Shown here in pieces: positions 9,021 through 18,384 of a stretch of DNA of 64,000 nt; position 1 is the stretch's first letter; every line of letters begins with the position of its first letter. The notes under the pieces are model-generated. The model was not told the DNA's origin, made no database searches, and saw only the letters and a list, made by a program, of their open reading frames with translations. A program made the position numbers and the translations under genes. Source of the stretch: Fontibacillus panacisegetis (lineage in GTDB: Bacteria; Bacillota; Bacilli; Paenibacillales; Paenibacillaceae); NCBI RefSeq assembly GCF_900102215.1, contig NZ_FNBG01000010.1, positions 84,789 to 148,788 of the forward strand, given 5' to 3'.

Positions 9021-9068
9021 AATAAAAAAAATCGGCTATTGGATGATCACTACATCCAATAGCCGATT
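9021..9068 (-). terminator. Intrinsic terminator of the 98-residue protein gene
   Basis: A perfect 16-bp stem (AATCGGCTATTGGATG and its complement) has a 7-nt loop and is followed on the reverse strand by a run of at least eight U residues. Confidence 0.92.
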
Positions 9069-9082
9069 CTAGTACTTACATA

Positions 9083-9379
9083 TTACAATGAAGCAGGAGC
9101 TGCTTCGGAAAAGTCAAGGTCACCCTCTGAAGGAATCAAAATTTCAAATACTTTACCGTGCTGCAAAATCATAACGCCTTTATCACGGTCCTTCATTACA
9201 ACAACCTCTGGTTTAACAGACATACGTTCCAAATAATGAGCAGGGACCTCACCAGAGTCACTAACCAGAATACCTTCCAGCTCTTGCTCATCATTTTCCT
9301 TCAAATCAATTTCCATCACCTTTTCAAATACATCTGAAAACATTTCAAAATTGTCCGTATACACAGAAATACATTTCAT
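9083..9379 (-). CDS. Small acidic conserved-looking protein of unknown function
   Basis: A 98-residue acidic protein starting MKCISVYTDNFEMF, with no membrane segment, signal peptide or Cys-pair motif. I do not recognise the family. It has a proper terminator and codon use like its neighbours. Its middle (PEVVVMKDRDKGVMIL) looks like a beta-rich core. It lies 47 bp after nth on the same strand and may be co-transcribed with it. Confidence 0.7.
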   Translation of the reverse strand: MKCISVYTDNFEMFSDVFEKVMEIDLKENDEQELEGILVSDSGEVPAHYLERMSVKPEVVVMKDRDKGVMILQHGKVFEILIPSEGDLDFSEAAPASL

Positions 9380-9426
9380 GAAGTCTTCTCATCCTCTACT
9401 ATCGGTTTCTTTTTCTTTTTGTGTCA

Positions 9427-10092
9427 CTAACTTCTATCTTTACTGACTTGTGACCTTTTCATACGTTTCTTGCCTTCACGGCAAACATCAAGAAGCGGGC
9501 ATACCTCACAATTCGGGTTCTGGGCCTTGCAGTGATATCTGCCGAAAAAGATCAATCGATGATGCGTTTGTGTCCACTCTTCTTGTGGGATACGCTTCAT
9601 CAATTTCTTCTCGACCTCCAGAACGGAATCAATCCAGCCAGCCAGACCGAGCCGCTTGCTGACACGCTCCACGTGCGTATCTACAGCAATGGCAGGCACA
9701 CCAAAAGCATTTGATACGACAACATTTGCGGTTTTTCTCCCTACCCCTGGAAGCTTGACGAGCTCACTATGCTCATTTGGCACTTCACCGTCATACTGAT
9801 GTATCAAAATTTGACACAGGTTGTGGATATGCTTGGCCTTACTTCGGAACAGTCCTATCCTGCGAATGTCCTGCTCCAGCTCTTCCAAAGGGACGGAGAT
9901 ATAGTCTTCAGGAGTTTTATATTTCTTGAATAAATCGACCGTCACCTTGTTCACCGTAGCGTCCGTGCATTGCGCAGATAGCAAGACCGCAATTGTAAGC
10001 TCGAAAGCATTGCTATGGTTCAACTCGCAATGAGCATCAGGGAACATTGCAGCAATCGTATCCAGAATATGACGAACCGCAGCTGCATTCAT
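9427..10092 (-). CDS. nth: Endonuclease III (DNA glycosylase/AP lyase)
   Basis: A 221-residue base-excision repair enzyme that removes oxidised pyrimidines and cleaves at abasic sites. It shows the helix-hairpin-helix LPGVGRKTANVV with the catalytic Lys, VDTHVERV with the catalytic Asp, and the C-terminal 4Fe-4S ligands C-X6-C-X2-C-X5-C (CKAQNPNCEVCPLLDVC). The start MNAAAVRHIL aligns with Bacillus Nth; a GTG five codons upstream is also possible. In Bacillus nth follows dnaD, but here dnaD is 25 kb away, so the cluster has been rearranged. Confidence 0.95.
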   Translation of the reverse strand: MNAAAVRHILDTIAAMFPDAHCELNHSNAFELTIAVLLSAQCTDATVNKVTVDLFKKYKTPEDYISVPLEELEQDIRRIGLFRSKAKHIHNLCQILIHQYDGEVPNEHSELVKLPGVGRKTANVVVSNAFGVPAIAVDTHVERVSKRLGLAGWIDSVLEVEKKLMKRIPQEEWTQTHHRLIFFGRYHCKAQNPNCEVCPLLDVCREGKKRMKRSQVSKDRS

Positions 10093-10224
10093 ACTCCTAT
10101 ACCCCACTTTCTTTGAAGCACTGCTTCACCATTAAGATCGTCTCAACAGCAGGCTTATTCAGCAATACATCATCGCTCAAAACAGAGCACGCGCGTTTCC
10201 TTGAACCCTGATTCTGTATCCTCT

Positions 10225-10270
10225 TCAAAAAAACCGTCTCGACCGGGAATGATCCCGTATCAAGACGGTT
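10225..10270 (-). terminator. Intrinsic terminator of the SLH protein gene
   Basis: On the reverse strand AACCGTCT pairs with AGACGGTT, with an inner CGGGA/TCCCG pairing, followed by a U-tract of seven residues. Confidence 0.85.
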
Positions 10271-10286
10271 ATTCGCACGAAAACGA

Positions 10287-13016
10287 TTATTGCTTCTCTA
10301 CCTCAACTAGCTTGTCGCCAATGAAATACAGAACAATTTTATCATTTTCTTTGAGTGATTGCACGGATAATGTAGTGTCACCTTGGTGAATATATGTTTC
10401 TGGTGTCACAACAAATCTGTAATTGCTGTCTGTCAGGTCGGAACGAAGCACTATAATTTCTTTCGTAGTACCATCATAACGAGAAAATTTCCGTTCCAAA
10501 GGTGCAAGAACTTTAATGATTAAAGTACCATCTGTACCTTTACGAATCTCAACATGATCTGAAGTAGTCAGGTTGGTTACACCTGTGCTGACAGAGCTGC
10601 CGCGTACTACTTTGACCCCATTAGCCAGCGAAAAGGATTCCTGCGAGCCAGTAAATGGTTTCACTGTTACTGTTGAACCGTCCACATTTGTTACCTTACC
10701 CACTGTGAGCTTCACCACTTGTACAGAAGCAGCAGTGTTACCGTAAAAAGCTACATTGATAGTTTGTCCTGTCTGAATATCAGACACTTTAATTGCATTG
10801 CCATTTTCAGATAGTAAAGCAGCTTTATCTACATAAAAATCACGGGTGATTCCTTCAGACACTGCTCTAATACGGCTCTTTGAGGTATCAACAGATACTA
10901 CTTCAAATTGAATAGCGGATTTAACAGCTAGTGTCAGAATTGCATCCTGATTAGTGCTAAGTATTGCAGTGACAGGATCTCCGACTTTCAGATCTGCAAT
11001 AGTTGCTGTGCCTTTACCATACAATTCAATAGGTGGCGTATTCCCCTGATATGGCAGGGTTACATTTTCACCGTTACTAAGCTTGATAACCATTTTTTTG
11101 TTGTTCGTATCCGTTGATACATAAGTTCCCTCATACTTATAAATAACTTGCAGCGACAAAACTCGTTCGCCGATATGCGTCATACTAATACGTCTTCCCT
11201 CTGTCAGCAAAGATTCTGCACCAGATAGAGTTGGGGTTGCCGAGTTATATTCAACTTTGGTTTTTTCATCCACCGTAAAGGTTTGAACCTTTTTGGATGA
11301 ATCCACAACAATTAAAGCCTTGTATTTGGGCTCATATTTTACAACCGTCAAGTCGGATGATTGCTCGGATTGCCGTCCGGTTACAACAATTTTTGTAATT
11401 TGATCACTTGTGTTAATAGTAAGCTCAACTTTGTCGCCGCCCTTAACATCAGCGATCAAATCCTCCAGCTTTGGCTCAGCAATACCGCTAATTACGATAC
11501 TTGGCTTATCAGCCAGCTCCTTAATTTCTGCTTTCCCGGATGAATTAACATAACTGAGCAGCTTGCTGCCTTCAACACTAAGTAAAGTACCTGTTACAGT
11601 ACGCTCCATGGCTTGCGTGATTTCGAGTCTAGTAATGACATTATTCTCAACCGAGTATTTTACCGTTGAACCACTCTGAATTTCCCCGGCATTATCGAGC
11701 AATTGGTTCTGGTAGAGAAGAATTGAAGCATCGTCATATTTGAATGACTCTACATTACCTGAAGCATCCTTAATACTAATATTTTTTGTACTCAAGTTAA
11801 TAGAGTCAACAGTACCATTACCTGATTTGTTCACAATCGCTGATTTAACTTGAATAATGATCGGCTTCTTCTCAGCAGTATAGGTCTCCCGCTTAACAAT
11901 CAGTGTACTGTCCTTAGTCAAACTATCAACGCTGATAGGATTACCGTTCTGATCAATGAAGCTTGTGTTCGCATCATAGGTGTATGTCACTGAATCATTA
12001 TTGACCAGTAGCAGCAATCGGTTGCCAGTTAATTTAGTAAGAAGTGTTCCCTCAGTACTTTCAAGCTGTGGTTTCGCATCTCTTATCTCTACATAGGCTG
12101 CAGCACCTACCTTATCTACAACCAGAGCTTTAGTATACAATTGCAATGCGCTCTTCGAAATCTTGGCCTCGGAGTCTTTGGTAAAGTACACCGAACGAGA
12201 GTCCAGGTTGTAGCTCTTCGTCGTGCCATCAGCAAACAAGGTTATTTTGTTATCGGTCAATTCTGTAACGATACCTTCAACTACATTGTTATAACCCGGA
12301 GTAACATATTCACCACCACGGCTAAAAAATGTAGCAAGTTGAGCGCGCGTTACTTTGCCAAGAGGATCAAAGCGATTTCCTTCAATACCTTTTGTTAATT
12401 CCAGTTGTACTGCTACGTTTACATAACCGCGAGCAGATGCGGTAATTGTGTTTTGATCGGAGAAGCCTGTAGAAGCTCCAGCGGCAGCCTTAGCTTCAGT
12501 CTCCTTGCCTAGCGAGCGAACCAACAGTTTAGCAATCCATTCACGGCTAGCTTTCTTCTCACCCCATGACTCTTTAGCGCCAGTTGCTGCAATTTCCTCA
12601 GTTTTGTTTATCAAATTTTTCTTGACAGCAAGCTCCAAATAAGGTTTAAAGTAATTGCCCACTTTAAGCTCTGTTGGAGTATCTGTGCCACTGCCTAGCT
12701 CCGAATTCAGATTCATGAACCGAATGGCCATAGTGATGGCTTCCTGCTGAGTAACACTATCTCCAGGACGGAATTTCCCGGCATCACCGAGTAAAATACC
12801 TTCGGCTGCAAGCTTGTATATATGCTTTTCAGCCCAAAAACCATCCTTAACATCACTAAAAATTAACGCCGTAGATCCTGTTTGATTAGCAGTAACTGCC
12901 GGTTGGCTCTGATCAGCAAAAACCGCTGCTCCACCACTCATACACATCGCCGTCACTAACATGGTAGAGACTGCCTTTTTTGCGCTGCGTCTATAACTAC
13001 GTTTATAAGATGACAT
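10287..13016 (-). CDS. S-layer homology (SLH) domain surface protein with beta-repeat region
   Basis: A 909-residue exported protein. A basic N-terminus and hydrophobic segment with Ala-rich cleavage region (AAVFADQSQ) form a signal peptide. About residues 50-230 hold three SLH-type modules (FSDVKDGFWAEKHIYKL, a central degenerate copy, FDPLGKVTRAQLATFF) that bind pyruvylated secondary cell-wall polymer. The remaining roughly 670 residues are repeats of about 60-70 residues with the rhythm G-V-x-N-xITL-x-D-G, probably small beta-barrels. No enzymatic motif was seen. RBS AAGGGAG lies 8 bp before the ATG. It follows the two amidase/GerMN pairs on the same strand, suggesting a wall-anchored structural role. 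Confidence 0.88.
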   Translation of the reverse strand: MSSYKRSYRRSAKKAVSTMLVTAMCMSGGAAVFADQSQPAVTANQTGSTALIFSDVKDGFWAEKHIYKLAAEGILLGDAGKFRPGDSVTQQEAITMAIRFMNLNSELGSGTDTPTELKVGNYFKPYLELAVKKNLINKTEEIAATGAKESWGEKKASREWIAKLLVRSLGKETEAKAAAGASTGFSDQNTITASARGYVNVAVQLELTKGIEGNRFDPLGKVTRAQLATFFSRGGEYVTPGYNNVVEGIVTELTDNKITLFADGTTKSYNLDSRSVYFTKDSEAKISKSALQLYTKALVVDKVGAAAYVEIRDAKPQLESTEGTLLTKLTGNRLLLLVNNDSVTYTYDANTSFIDQNGNPISVDSLTKDSTLIVKRETYTAEKKPIIIQVKSAIVNKSGNGTVDSINLSTKNISIKDASGNVESFKYDDASILLYQNQLLDNAGEIQSGSTVKYSVENNVITRLEITQAMERTVTGTLLSVEGSKLLSYVNSSGKAEIKELADKPSIVISGIAEPKLEDLIADVKGGDKVELTINTSDQITKIVVTGRQSEQSSDLTVVKYEPKYKALIVVDSSKKVQTFTVDEKTKVEYNSATPTLSGAESLLTEGRRISMTHIGERVLSLQVIYKYEGTYVSTDTNNKKMVIKLSNGENVTLPYQGNTPPIELYGKGTATIADLKVGDPVTAILSTNQDAILTLAVKSAIQFEVVSVDTSKSRIRAVSEGITRDFYVDKAALLSENGNAIKVSDIQTGQTINVAFYGNTAASVQVVKLTVGKVTNVDGSTVTVKPFTGSQESFSLANGVKVVRGSSVSTGVTNLTTSDHVEIRKGTDGTLIIKVLAPLERKFSRYDGTTKEIIVLRSDLTDSNYRFVVTPETYIHQGDTTLSVQSLKENDKIVLYFIGDKLVEVEKQ

Positions 13017-13090
13017 TATAATTCTCCCTTTCTGAAAAAAGATCTCCTACCTATGTTCGACAGACAGTATGATAGTTCCTCCATTTCAGA

Positions 13091-13711
13091 TTAATTTCGT
13101 GTCATAGGATGTTCCAGCTCTTCATGCCCCATCAAGGTATCCATCTGCTGTCCATCTACGAGAAGCTCAATCGATTGAACCTCGGAAAATTGGAACATTG
13201 TTTTCTTCAGAGCGTCCAGAGCTAATACCTCGCCCCCTGCGCCAAGCCGTGCTTCATCGGGAAGCGTAATATCAATCGTTAAAGCCCCATCTTTAAGAAC
13301 GGCTGAATGGAAGTTGACCTTCCCCCACAACGGGAACAAATCAGGGTTACTACTGCTTTGAAGTGATTGCAATGCAGTAATATATTTATCTTTCTTTTCT
13401 TTATATGTGATCTCTTTAGCTTCCTTCACAAGCTCCATCATTTGATCATCTGTAAAATAAACCTCGATTGATTGAGTAATCTTATCTTCAGATTTATCAC
13501 TATTGTTACTACTATTACTTCCGGTATTGGAACCATTGTTAGAACTATTCTGTTCAGGAGTAATTGGCGATGAATTATTGCCATTACCATTTACATTTGT
13601 CTCACTTTGTTGTTCTGGTGTAGGAGCAGCACTTTGAGGCTTTTGTCCACAGCCAGCGCTTATTGCAAGCAGGAGAACCAGCATCCCTGAAATCCAGATC
13701 TTTCTGTTCAT
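13091..13711 (-). CDS. GerMN-domain lipoprotein, copy 1
   Basis: A 206-residue lipoprotein. A short signal peptide ends in the lipobox ISAGC with the lipidated Cys near residue 21. An Asn/Ser/Thr/Gln-rich, low-complexity linker follows to about residue 85. The C-terminal GerMN domain (IEVYFTDDQMMEL to VDGQQMDTLMGHEELEHP) is the fold first named from the Bacillus germination protein GerM and is found in lipoproteins that accompany wall hydrolases. It lies 53 bp after an amidase gene and is a paralogue of the gene at 15399-15998. Confidence 0.88.
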   Translation of the reverse strand: MNRKIWISGMLVLLLAISAGCGQKPQSAAPTPEQQSETNVNGNGNNSSPITPEQNSSNNGSNTGSNSSNNSDKSEDKITQSIEVYFTDDQMMELVKEAKEITYKEKKDKYITALQSLQSSSNPDLFPLWGKVNFHSAVLKDGALTIDITLPDEARLGAGGEVLALDALKKTMFQFSEVQSIELLVDGQQMDTLMGHEELEHPMTRN

Positions 13712-13764
13712 GACCCATTCCCCTTTACTCTTTATTGTACACTCTGGTTGATTTCATTTAAGAG

Positions 13765-15183
13765 CTACATTCCAAGATACTCTTTGATCCCTTTCGCAAT
13801 TCCTTCAGCAACACTGTTCTGAAAGTCTTCGGTAAACAGCACAGCATCATCTTTACTATTACTTAAATATCCGCATTCAAGAAGGACAGCAGGCATTGTA
13901 GTTTCGCGGGTGACATGGAGACTTTTGGTACGAACCTTGCGATCGCTAAGACCAGAGGATTGTACAAGATATTTATGCATCACATTTGCAAGAGCGAGGC
14001 TATCACTTTTCGTATAATAAGTCTCTACCCCACTAGCAGTAGCTGAACCGGCGTTCGCATGAATGGAAATAAAAATATCCGCATTTATACTATTTGCAAG
14101 CTTTGCTCGTTCCTGCAGCGTTGGATAAGTATCACTATCACGAGTCATCACAATCTCAATATTTGGTTCATTTTCAAGCAACTTTTCGACTTTTAATGCA
14201 ACAGCCAGATTAAAATCCTTTTCCTTCTTCTTGGTAACACTGCTTGCACCTGGATCACTTCCACCATGCCCAGCATCAATAACTACCAATTTGTTGCCGT
14301 TACCAGAATTGTCATTCGAATCGGCATTCAAATCTACTATAATCAATCCGTCATTGTTATTAATTAAAGTGTAGTTTTTAGCATTGTTCATATCAATGAC
14401 AACCCTGATAGTAGAAGGATTGTTATTAAAAAGCGCATAGCGAACTTTAGATACGTCAGGATAATCCGTCACATCAAAAAAGCCATTCATCGTGCTGTCC
14501 AGTGACTGGTTGCTCGAAAAAGCACTCGCGAACTGAGTATAAGGCAAATCAACTACGAGCCGATTTGGCTCTGACATTTTGAAAATATTAGGCTTCACGT
14601 TCTTGTCAACAGCGATCATTAATTGATTGTTATTGAAAGAAATCCCGGAAACATTGGCTAAATTCGCCGTATCATTTACATTCGAATCAGAACCAGAACC
14701 ATCAGAACCACCATTGTTATTTCCGGAACCATTGTCTGAACCAGAATCTGGCGAGGTCAAATATACCGTTTTCGACGTATTTTCCCAACCAACACTCAGA
14801 CCCATTTGTTCGCTGACAAAACGAATTGGAACAATTACCGTATCCGTCATTAATTTTGGGGCTACAGGCAAACTAACCTTATTCCCGTTTACTGTTGCCG
14901 TGCTCTGATTCACGACCAATTTCAATTCTGTATCGGACTGCTGTATGGTTACCGTGCGCGTCTTTGTATCCCAATCGACGTTAAAACCCAGCTCCTCTAC
15001 GACGACACGAATAGGAATCATTACATTTCCACTCATGTTCTGAACCTGTGCATTTTTAGACAATTCTAACGCTTTACCATCCAAATAAATGCCAGTGCCA
15101 CCTCCGGCGGCATGTCCAATTTGAGGGAATAAGAACATGACCATGACTAAAAACATAAAACCCATCCAACTACTTTTTTTCAT
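13765..15183 (-). CDS. Exported N-acetylmuramoyl-L-alanine amidase (CuAO-like + AMIN + Amidase_3), copy 1
   Basis: A 472-residue zinc amidase that cuts the bond between MurNAc and the stem peptide. After a signal peptide (cleavage near GHAAGG) come a stalk-like copper-amine-oxidase N-domain repeat (about 30-135), a Ser/Gly/Asn-rich linker (about 145-170), an AMIN-type targeting domain (about 175-275) and the Amidase_3 catalytic domain (about 290-470). Zinc and catalytic motifs visible are VIDAGHGGSDPGA, ISIHANAG and LLECGYLSN. A GGTAGGGG ribosome site precedes the ATG. It is paired with a GerMN lipoprotein, and the pair is duplicated immediately upstream. Confidence 0.92.
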   Translation of the reverse strand: MKKSSWMGFMFLVMVMFLFPQIGHAAGGGTGIYLDGKALELSKNAQVQNMSGNVMIPIRVVVEELGFNVDWDTKTRTVTIQQSDTELKLVVNQSTATVNGNKVSLPVAPKLMTDTVIVPIRFVSEQMGLSVGWENTSKTVYLTSPDSGSDNGSGNNNGGSDGSGSDSNVNDTANLANVSGISFNNNQLMIAVDKNVKPNIFKMSEPNRLVVDLPYTQFASAFSSNQSLDSTMNGFFDVTDYPDVSKVRYALFNNNPSTIRVVIDMNNAKNYTLINNNDGLIIVDLNADSNDNSGNGNKLVVIDAGHGGSDPGASSVTKKKEKDFNLAVALKVEKLLENEPNIEIVMTRDSDTYPTLQERAKLANSINADIFISIHANAGSATASGVETYYTKSDSLALANVMHKYLVQSSGLSDRKVRTKSLHVTRETTMPAVLLECGYLSNSKDDAVLFTEDFQNSVAEGIAKGIKEYLGM

Positions 15184-15342
15184 CCGTCACCCCTACCATC
15201 CTAGTATTTTGAATCATGATATCCCGAAAAAAAAATAAGCCTATGGGCCATCATCAGACGACATATTAGACGTACAAATGCCTTAAAAGTTGCGATATTA
15301 TGCCATTTTTCTTCTCATAAATTTCTACTTCATGAAAATTTA

Positions 15343-15379
15343 CGACAAAAAAAAGACCCTCGATTATTATTCGAGGATC
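15343..15379 (-). terminator. Intrinsic terminator after GerMN copy 2
   Basis: On the reverse strand GATCCTCGA pairs with TCGAGGGTC around a 7-nt loop, followed by at least eight U residues. It separates the two amidase/GerMN pairs into distinct transcription units. Confidence 0.88.
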
Positions 15380-15398
15380 ATTTACTTAGATCAACTAA

Positions 15399-15998
15399 TT
15401 ATTTCTTAATAGGATGTTCCAGCTCGACATGTCCCATTAAAGTATCCACTTGTTGTCCATCTACAGTCAACTCGAGCTGCTTTACTTCGTCAAATTGGAA
15501 CATCGTTTGTTTGAGGGCATCAATCGCCAGTGACTCACCACCGGCACCTAGTCTGGCTTCGTCCGGTAACGTTATATCCACAGTAACTTGACCATTTGAA
15601 AACGCAGCCGATTTTAAAACAACTTTTTGCCATAATGATATTTTACCCTGCTCTGGTGTCTGAAGCGCCCCAAAAGCTTTTTCATATTTTTGGGATTCAT
15701 CAACAAAAGTAATTTGGCGTTCTGCCGATTGCAGCTCCATTAAGTCATTATCTGTAAAATAAACTTTTATAGATTGTTTAATCTCATCAGGAACAGCATT
15801 ATCTTTGTTAGTATCATCGGTAGCATCTACCGTTTGATTACTGTCCGTTCCTGTATCAGGTGCTGCTGTCACTGGATTTTGAACTACCTGGTCTGGAGAC
15901 TCATTTGAGCCATTTGGAGCGGCTTGCGGCTTCTGACCGCACCCGGCAATAATGACAACAAGCAGCAATAACAATCCTGCAATCCATTTTCTATTCAT
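15399..15998 (-). CDS. GerMN-domain lipoprotein, copy 2
   Basis: A 199-residue lipoprotein with signal peptide and lipobox VIIAGC. A polar linker rich in Asn, Asp and Thr (about 25-70) is followed by a GerMN domain (IKVYFTDNDLMEL to VDGQQVDTLMGHVELEHP). The C-terminal halves of the two copies are nearly alike (LPDEARLGAGGE and ALK-TMFQF shared), while the linkers have diverged. This indicates an old tandem duplication with selection on the GerMN part. RBS GGGGGAAG precedes the ATG. Confidence 0.88.
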   Translation of the reverse strand: MNRKWIAGLLLLLVVIIAGCGQKPQAAPNGSNESPDQVVQNPVTAAPDTGTDSNQTVDATDDTNKDNAVPDEIKQSIKVYFTDNDLMELQSAERQITFVDESQKYEKAFGALQTPEQGKISLWQKVVLKSAAFSNGQVTVDITLPDEARLGAGGESLAIDALKQTMFQFDEVKQLELTVDGQQVDTLMGHVELEHPIKK

Positions 15999-16038
15999 TG
16001 AACTTCCCCCTATAGCAGCTAGGTTATGATGCTGACTT

Positions 16039-17517
16039 TTATAGACCTAGATACTCCTTAATTCCTGCGACAATTCCTTCAGCTACACGCTGCTGGAATT
16101 CTTCCGTATACATTAGAGTTTCATCACCAGTGTTGCTGAGATATCCAGCTTCCAAGAGTACCGCCGGCATCACCGTTTCTCTCGTAACATGCAAGCTGCT
16201 GTAGCGAACTTTGCGGTCATTTAATCCGGTTGCTGCAACTAAATGCTTATGCATCACATTCGCGAACGGAATGCTCTCGTCTCTTGAATAGTATGTCTCG
16301 GACCCGGTAGGGTTATTGCCTGTTTTTATAGTATCCAGACTGTTTCCATGAATGGAGACAAATAGATCTGCTGCCAGATCATTCGCTACTTTGACACGAT
16401 CCTGCAATGACATTGTAACATCCGTCGTTCGTGTAAGTACAAAATCAATCGATGGATCCTGTTTCAGTATGGTCTCAACTTTGAGAGCTACACCTAGTGT
16501 AAAATCCTTCTCTTGTTTCTTAGTTACCCCGATCGCGCCCGGTTGACTCCCGCCATGACCCGCATCAATGACGACAAGCTTTCTGCCTGTGTCTCTTTTC
16601 TCCTCCAAGTCGATAAATACCTGACCTTCACCGGAATTCGTAACCGAATAGAGGCTATCTTGATTCAGAACCATTACAACACGAATAGTTGAAGGTGAAT
16701 TACTAAAAAGAGAATAGCGAATCCCTGAGATTTTGGTATCGTCAGTTATAGAAAATTCACCTTTGGATTGATCATCTAATGAGAGTGTATTCCTGAAGTT
16801 ATCAGAAAAAGCAGCCTGAGGAATATCAACTACGATTCTAGAAGGTGCTGTCAAAGTAAATACCTGCGGTTCAATGTTGCCAGTAGCCGAGATAACTAGT
16901 CTGTTGTCGCTATAGCTCATTCCTTCTATTTGAGCCAAATTAACATTAGTCCCATTAGGAGCATTGTTTGTATTTGGTGTTATTGACTCACTCTGCTCCG
17001 GTTGATTGACTACTGTAATTACCTCCGTTGTAGATCCCGGGCTGGAGCTGGTGCCACCGTTAATTATCTCACCGTCTGTTCCTCCATCAGGGCTATACAA
17101 ATATGCCGATTTATCAGCATTATCCCAGCTTACCTTCAGCCCCATCTGCTCCCCAACAAACCGCAGAGGAACCATCGTCGTATTGTTTTGTAGAAAAGGT
17201 GCAGTTGAAAGAGTAACTTTGCTGGAATCTACTACTGCCTGATCACTATTTACAACCAGCTTGAGTGATGTTTTATTTTGCGAAATAGTGACAGATCCCG
17301 TCTTTTGCTCCCATTTCACATCATACCCAAGCCCTTCGGCAATGACCCGTAGCGGAACCATGACATTACCTTTCACATTGTCGGCCGCTGCATTGTCAGG
17401 CTGCTGCAATTCCACACTATCCAAATAAATATGTGTCGTCGATGGCGCAGCACTGCCCATCACAGGAAATGCAAGGAGAAAAAACATAAACAACATGAAT
17501 GATCCAATTTTTTTCAC
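16039..17517 (-). CDS. Exported N-acetylmuramoyl-L-alanine amidase, copy 2
   Basis: A 492-residue paralogue of the 13765-15183 gene with the same order: signal peptide, copper-amine-oxidase-like N-domain (about 35-145), low-complexity linker (about 150-190), AMIN domain (about 195-290) and Amidase_3 domain (about 305-490; VIDAGHGGSQPGA, VSIHGNS, LLEAGYLSN). The start is set at GTG 17517: GTG-AAA-AAA aligns with the MKK start of copy 1, and AGGTAGGG lies 7 bp before it. One difference is Glu-Ala in place of Glu-Cys in the C-terminal motif, and Gly in place of Ala after SIH. Confidence 0.9.
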   Translation of the reverse strand: MKKIGSFMLFMFFLLAFPVMGSAAPSTTHIYLDSVELQQPDNAAADNVKGNVMVPLRVIAEGLGYDVKWEQKTGSVTISQNKTSLKLVVNSDQAVVDSSKVTLSTAPFLQNNTTMVPLRFVGEQMGLKVSWDNADKSAYLYSPDGGTDGEIINGGTSSSPGSTTEVITVVNQPEQSESITPNTNNAPNGTNVNLAQIEGMSYSDNRLVISATGNIEPQVFTLTAPSRIVVDIPQAAFSDNFRNTLSLDDQSKGEFSITDDTKISGIRYSLFSNSPSTIRVVMVLNQDSLYSVTNSGEGQVFIDLEEKRDTGRKLVVIDAGHGGSQPGAIGVTKKQEKDFTLGVALKVETILKQDPSIDFVLTRTTDVTMSLQDRVKVANDLAADLFVSIHGNSLDTIKTGNNPTGSETYYSRDESIPFANVMHKHLVAATGLNDRKVRYSSLHVTRETVMPAVLLEAGYLSNTGDETLMYTEEFQQRVAEGIVAGIKEYLGL

Positions 17518-17711
17518 TTGTATCCCTACCTCTACCATAGGTTGCTAATTACTTCCATAGTATCAGATTATAGCCCTTTCTGATAGACATATATTTTCAT
17601 AGAGAGACAAGTTCAGACAAAAAAGCGGATTAATAAAGAAAATCTCTTATTTAAAAGCCAGATTTTTGAACTCGAAGAGCTCCATCATATCCAGGCTCCC
17701 TCTAAAAAATG

Positions 17712-17752
17712 CAAAAAAAGCCCTGGTAAACTTATTCAGTCTATCAGGGCTT
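17712..17752 (-). terminator. Intrinsic terminator of leuCD
   Basis: On the reverse strand AAGCCCTG pairs with CAGGGCTT around a loop of about 19 nt, followed by a U-tract of about seven. Confidence 0.85.
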
Positions 17753-17768
17753 ACTTCTAAAATAGGTA

Positions 17769-18359
17769 TTAGGCAAATTTCTTTTTCTCGTAAGCGGCGA
17801 TGAGATCTTCATGTTGAAGAGTAAGACCGATGTCGTCCAAACCTTGGAGCAAGAACTGACGGCGGTGCTCATCGAGATCAAATGCAATGTTCAGGCCATA
17901 ATTGTCAGTGACCGTCTTATTCTCAAGATCAACCGTCAACTGGTATCCATCATTGTGAGCAGTACGTTGGAATAGATCCTCAACTTGCTCTTCAGACAGT
18001 TTGATTGGCAGAATACCGTTCTTGAAGCAGTTATTATAGAAAATATCTGCAAAAGACGGAGCGATTACACAGCGGAACCCATAGTCAAGGATCGCCCAAG
18101 GCGCATGTTCACGAGATGAACCACAACCGAAGTTAACGCGTGAGATCAATACAGATGCATCTTCATAGCGTGGCTTGTTAAGTTCAAACTCCGGATTTAC
18201 ATTTCCTTCTGTATCAAAACGCCATTCATAGAACAGAAATTGTCCAAATCCTGTACGTTCAATGCGTTTCAAAAATTGTTTTGGAATAATTGCGTCAGTA
18301 TCGACATTTACACGATCGACTGGACCAACAACACCCGTTAGTTTTTTAAATGCTTCCAT
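17769..18359 (-). CDS. leuD: 3-isopropylmalate dehydratase small subunit
   Basis: A 196-residue partner of LeuC. The heterodimer isomerises 2-isopropylmalate to 3-isopropylmalate in leucine synthesis. Recognisable are [15 protein letters not shown] near the N-terminus and [15 protein letters not shown] in the middle, both characteristic of LeuD, and the length fits. It lies 25 bp after leuC. leuA, leuB and the ilv genes are not in the window. Confidence 0.96.
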   Translation of the reverse strand: MEAFKKLTGVVGPVDRVNVDTDAIIPKQFLKRIERTGFGQFLFYEWRFDTEGNVNPEFELNKPRYEDASVLISRVNFGCGSSREHAPWAILDYGFRCVIAPSFADIFYNNCFKNGILPIKLSEEQVEDLFQRTAHNDGYQLTVDLENKTVTDNYGLNIAFDLDEHRRQFLLQGLDDIGLTLQHEDLIAAYEKKKFA

Positions 18360-18384
18360 GGATCATTTCTCCTCTCAGGCTTGA

